The notes under the pieces were generated by a model that was given only the letters and a program-made list of their open reading frames with translations, made no database searches and was not told where the DNA came from. Position numbers and translations under genes: made by a program. From Chloroflexota bacterium (lineage in GTDB: Bacteria > Chloroflexota > Anaerolineae > JAAEKA01), in contig JAYELL010000063.1 in NCBI GenBank assembly GCA_034717495.1, positions 1 through 35,693 of the forward strand: a DNA stretch of 35,693 nucleotides, written 5' to 3'. This document shows, one piece after another, positions 33,117 through 35,693 of the stretch. Position 1 is the stretch's first letter. Each line of letters opens with the position of its first letter.

Positions 33117-34175
33117 TCACACCATAATGCTTCTTCGCCGCCAGATCAAACCCGCAACTGGCAGCGAAAACAGCGCAGCGCCCAGAAACACAGCCGTTGG
33201 ACCGCCGATTACCAGCAAGACAGCGCCCAGCAGAGGACCGGTTACCTCACCCACCAGCTGTGCCGGTGGCATACTTTTTCCGCTCTGCGGAGGCACAATT
33301 GCCTCATTCAGGGAGACCAATCCTGCCAATCCACCCTGCAGCACCATGAGCGCCACCAGTTGCCACGATTCAGACGCCCATGCCATGGCTACAATGGTCG
33401 GAATCGACAGCACCGCGGCCGCCAGAGACATCGGAAAGGCCCGGTTCCCCCAGCCGCTGGCGATGGACGCGACCAGGCCACGGAATAACCAGGCCGCCGC
33501 AAAGGCCAGTCCCACCATCGCTACAGGGAGTCCGGCATTTAAAAGCAGCGCAGGTGCCAACCAGGCCCAGCACAAATAGGATACACTATATGCCAACGGC
33601 AGCCAATTCGCGTGCGGCGCGATTTCTGCAGGCCGATCACCGGCCTTGGGTGCGAATCCGCCGTCTGAGACACCACCTTGACCCAGCAGCCAGACCAGGA
33701 ACAGACAACCTGCGCCAATCAACCACGTACCGGGCCCCAATGCCAGTGGACCGGCCACAGCCATAGCCAACACCAGCCAGCCCAATCCATAAGGAACCAC
33801 CGACCAGCGTTGCCGGAGGCCTTGCTCCAGAACAGGCCACGCCAGGCCGAAGAGCAGCCAGAGCAGGATGCTGAGCGGGCCTTCCTCAGGGGACAGGCCC
33901 AGGAACAGCAGTGCTACCGCTGCCAGAATACCTGCCTGCGAAGGCACACGTTTGCTGCCATACCTGGTCAGCAAGAGTGTCCCGAGCCGTGCCGCTGCCA
34001 CTGCCAGAGCAGCCGTAACCAACACCTCGCCATGTTCACTATGGGCGATCACGGCCAGCGGCACAAAGACCTCCCGCCATCCATAGACAAAGGGAAGAAA
34101 CGCCCTGACCGCGGCCTCTGGCCATGGCCCATCGGTGTTTGCCCTCGCCGGTGCCCCGGGGTTCCGCCGGTCCAT
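33117..34175 (-). CDS. MFS-like membrane transporter
   Basis: 352 residues from ATG 34175 (ATG 34250 is in frame but its 25 extra residues are polar and overlap the preceding gene). Eleven or twelve hydrophobic segments cover nearly the whole protein, and the basic loop [12 protein letters not shown] after the second segment fits the MFS loop 2-3 position, though the classical motif is degenerate. [26 protein letters not shown] is typical of drug/sugar transporter C-halves. The substrate is unknown. Its start lies in a TGATG overlap with a third-frame end of the truncated upstream gene, suggesting ancient translational coupling. Confidence 0.7.
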   Translation of the reverse strand: MDRRNPGAPARANTDGPWPEAAVRAFLPFVYGWREVFVPLAVIAHSEHGEVLVTAALAVAAARLGTLLLTRYGSKRVPSQAGILAAVALLFLGLSPEEGPLSILLWLLFGLAWPVLEQGLRQRWSVVPYGLGWLVLAMAVAGPLALGPGTWLIGAGCLFLVWLLGQGGVSDGGFAPKAGDRPAEIAPHANWLPLAYSVSYLCWAWLAPALLLNAGLPVAMVGLAFAAAWLFRGLVASIASGWGNRAFPMSLAAAVLSIPTIVAMAWASESWQLVALMVLQGGLAGLVSLNEAIVPPQSGKSMPPAQLVGEVTGPLLGAVLLVIGGPTAVFLGAALFSLPVAGLIWRRRSIMV

Positions 34176-34194
34176 CAGCGTGCCAGGTCCGTTG

Positions 34195-34530
34195 TCAACG
34201 CAGCAACCACCCTCTCGGGCTGAAGGGGATCGATCCAGACTTGAAACCATTGCCGAATGGTCCCATCAGGTCCACCAGGCACCCGGGCGGTTTTTCGGCG
34301 AGCCAGGCGACGGTCGGATGATTGTCGGCATTGCCCGGAAAAGGGACTGCCGAATCATCGATCTGTGCAGGAAAGAGAGTTCGTCGAAGGGTTGCAGAGC
34401 AGTCATCGCCGCACAGGAGGAGAAAGAACTGGCCAGGTCGGCGGACTGACACAGGCGAGGGCAACCGGACCCGCACCATGGTTCGTTGGTCCGGTTCAAA
34501 GCGGCCCACGAGGATAGCAGGTTGATCCAC
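34195..34530 (-). pseudogene. Truncated PyrK-like (dihydroorotate dehydrogenase electron-transfer) protein
   Basis: 111 residues resembling only the first domain (flavin-binding barrel) of PyrK-type ferredoxin-reductase-like proteins: RVRLPSPVSVRRPGQFFLLL, TLRRTLFPAQIDD and VDLMGPFGNGF. The usual NAD domain and the C-terminal 2Fe-2S cysteine cluster are missing; the frame ends at TGA 34195-34197. Another minus-strand frame continues as WFQVWIDPLQPERVVAALT and ends in a TGATG overlap with the next gene's ATG 34175. A frameshift and probably an internal deletion are therefore likely. GTG 34530 starts 2 bp after the crp-family stop. Family normally donates electrons to PyrD; this copy is probably dead. 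Confidence 0.55.
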
Positions 34531-34532
34531 TG

Positions 34533-35231
34533 TTAACTCTGGTTCGCCACAGAATCCAGTAGATCCGAGTCTTTGATGATCACTCGGCCACGCTGGGTTG
34601 TGATCAATCCCTGTTTGCGAAAACGACTCATGACGCGAATCGCTGTCTCTACAGTCGTTCCCGTCATATCGGCCAGATCCTGACGGGTCAAACGCATCTG
34701 GATTTTGATGCCATCGTCGGTATCTGCGCCGTTGTACATGGCCAGACGAATCAACGCGCGCGCGATACGGCGCTCGACGCGATCAATGGCAAGGCTCTGC
34801 ACAAGATCATTGCTTACCCGAAGCCGCCGTCCCAATTCATTGATCACAGCCAGTGCAAGAGTTGGGTGACGCTCCAGAAGATCCAGGAAATCATCGCGGG
34901 CGATACTGATCACCGCGACCTCTTCCATGGCCTGGGCAGTCTGCCCGTAGCGAGCCCCTTCGAAGACGGCAACCTCGCCCAACATGCGCCCCGGCCCAAG
35001 CACGTCAAGCACGACATCTCGTCCATCCACAGAATGCCGCACAAGTTTGACACGCCCCATCCACACCACGTAGAGGAATTCCGGCTCCTCGCCCTCGAAG
35101 AACAAAAAGCCATCACGTGCAAAGCAAAGACCGTTTAAAAGGTTGGCAACTTCCTCCCAATCCCGCTCCCTGAGCGAGGCAAAGAGTGGCACCGTGCGAA
35201 CTGCCTGCACCATGTTCAATTGAAGCTTGTC
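34533..35231 (-). CDS. Crp/Fnr-family transcriptional regulator
   Basis: 232 residues from GTG 35231, chosen because GAGGAA lies 6 nt upstream; the open frame reaches GTG 35315, with ATG 35213 another option. An N-terminal cyclic-nucleotide-type effector domain (FFEGEEPEFLYVVWMGRVKL, GPGRMLGEVAVFEG) is followed by the dimer helix and a C-terminal helix-turn-helix (LTRQDLADMTGTTVETAIRVMSRF) typical of Crp/Fnr. No Fnr-type N-terminal cysteine cluster is present, so it is not an oxygen sensor of that kind; the effector is unknown. It leads a minus-strand operon of about five genes and is divergent from recA, with its own strong promoter. Confidence 0.92.
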   Translation of the reverse strand, partial: DKLQLNMVQAVRTVPLFASLRERDWEEVANLLNGLCFARDGFLFFEGEEPEFLYVVWMGRVKLVRHSVDGRDVVLDVLGPGRMLGEVAVFEGARYGQTAQAMEEVAVISIARDDFLDLLERHPTLALAVINELGRRLRVSNDLVQSLAIDRVERRIARALIRLAMYNGADTDDGIKIQMRLTRQDLADMTGTTVETAIRVMSRFRKQGLITTQRGRVIIKDSDLLDSVANQS

Positions 35232-35332
35232 CACGGGAAGTTCCTCGTTGCCCTCCAGTCGAGTCAGGGGTTCCGGCACGATAGACCATAATATTTCCTG
35301 CCGAGATAAGTGCACCTGGGCACAACCATAGC

Positions 35333-35361
35333 ATTATAGCACGGCCCAGCAGGGGTGGCAA
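35333..35361 (-). promoter_or_regulatory. Sigma-70 promoter of the crp-family operon
   Basis: On the minus strand TTGCCA (35361-35356), 17-bp spacer, TATAAT (35338-35333), close to consensus. The transcript would start near 35326, about 95 nt before GTG 35231. Confidence 0.75.
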
Positions 35362-35390
35362 TTTGCATCCCGGATTCCCATACCCCTGAT

Positions 35391-35419
35391 TTGACAATAT
35401 AGAACATTCGTGCTACACT
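35391..35419 (+). promoter_or_regulatory. Sigma-70 promoter of recA with possible SOS box
   Basis: TTGACA (35391-35396), 17-bp spacer, TACACT (35414-35419), preceded by TG. Within the spacer GAACATTCGTGC (35402-35413) resembles the Gram-positive-type LexA box GAAC-N4-GTTC with one mismatch, placed where a repressor would block the promoter. Confidence 0.65.
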
Positions 35420-35435
35420 CGCCTTTACATGCTTT

Positions 35436-35454
35436 CCTGGTTGATCGAACCAGG
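35436..35454 (+). other. Hairpin in recA leader
   Basis: CCTGGTT (35436-35442) / AACCAGG (35448-35454) with a 5-nt loop, followed by GAGCTTTT. It is in the recA leader about 65 nt before the ATG. It could be a weak attenuator or a stabilising leader structure. Confidence 0.4.
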
Positions 35455-35520
35455 GAGCTTTTCATCCAGCCGACGCCCATTGATCTGGGCACGACAAGCT
35501 AATATTCAGGAGGCACACTA

Positions 35521-35693
35521 TGCGTGGCGACGGCAAAAATAAGGCCTTGGAAACAACCCTGGCCACTCTCAAAAAGCGTTTTGGTGAAGGCGCCATCATG
35601 AAACTGGGCGAGGCAGCTGACCTGCGGGTCGAAGCCATCCCCACCGGCTCCCTCTCCCTCGACCTGGCTCTTGGCATCGGTGGCGTGCCCAGA
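35521..35693 (+). CDS. recA: RecA, N-terminal part
   Basis: The window ends after 57 codons of recA, the DNA strand-exchange protein and SOS co-protease. [20 protein letters not shown] and [19 protein letters not shown] are the conserved N-terminal segments just before the Walker A loop. AGGAGG lies 6 nt before ATG 35521. The promoter carries a possible LexA site. Divergent from the crp-family regulator. Confidence 0.97.

Overview
This 35.7 kb window is GC-rich bacterial chromosome, most likely from a Chloroflexota lineage. That placement is an inference from the RecA N-terminus, the frequent GTG and TTG starts, the many lipoproteins and the gene mix; it was not tested. I see no rRNA, tRNA, CRISPR array, transposase, prophage or recognisable defence system. 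Most genes are metabolic or transport genes. Intergenic gaps are rich in several families of short repeats.

Layout. 1-8.9 kb (+): the end of a probable ABC-transporter ATPase, a TAP-like alpha/beta-hydrolase lipoprotein, a 5'-truncated glycoside-hydrolase-like gene, a 1064-residue lipoprotein joining a TAP-like hydrolase to an M1 metallopeptidase, then membrane proteins of unknown function, one of them interrupted by an in-frame TGA. 8.9-9.4 kb: a repeat field containing 24-bp tandem units. 9.4-11.3 kb (-): an unknown protein, a DUF4440/SnoaL-like protein and aquaporin Z. 11.4-15.3 kb (-): a three-subunit molybdenum hydroxylase in FAD / 2Fe-2S / Mo order. 15.5-17.6 kb (-): two unknown small proteins, a PhzF-family protein and an RRM RNA-binding protein. 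18.1-21.9 kb: dienelactone hydrolase (+), GNAT acetyltransferase and SDR oxidoreductase (-), aldo/keto reductase (+). 22.2-24.4 kb (-): a small MscS channel with a clear terminator, and heme A synthase. 24.7-31.1 kb (+): a hydrolase lipoprotein, a second MscS carrying a lipoprotein signal, a ChlI/ChlD-type chelatase gene, a DMT transporter and a MazG-like pyrophosphohydrolase. 31.2-32.0 kb (+): a TPR-like protein. 32.0-35.3 kb (-): a probable operon running crp-family regulator, truncated PyrK-like gene, MFS-like transporter, dtd, unknown gene. 35.5 kb (+): the start of recA, divergent from the crp-family gene.

The strongest special signal is in the chelatase gene. The AAA+ (ChlI-like) frame ends at 28811 and the linker plus VWA (ChlD-like) frame continues in -1. 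At the junction there is an A7 slippery heptamer (28781-28787), a 7-nt spacer and a GC-rich stem-loop (28795-28835) with the 0-frame stop codon in its upper part. This is the architecture of a programmed -1 ribosomal frameshift, which would let one gene make both a short I-type and a long D-type subunit. Frameshifting of this kind has been proposed for chlD genes, so the principle is not new, but this instance is clear from the sequence alone.

A second pattern is that repeat families (8-bp-phased ATGTCA-type, 24-bp CTTCG-type, a REP-like double hairpin, CATTGCGA-type and others) repeatedly sit exactly at gene 3' ends and in at least four cases supply the last codons and the stop.
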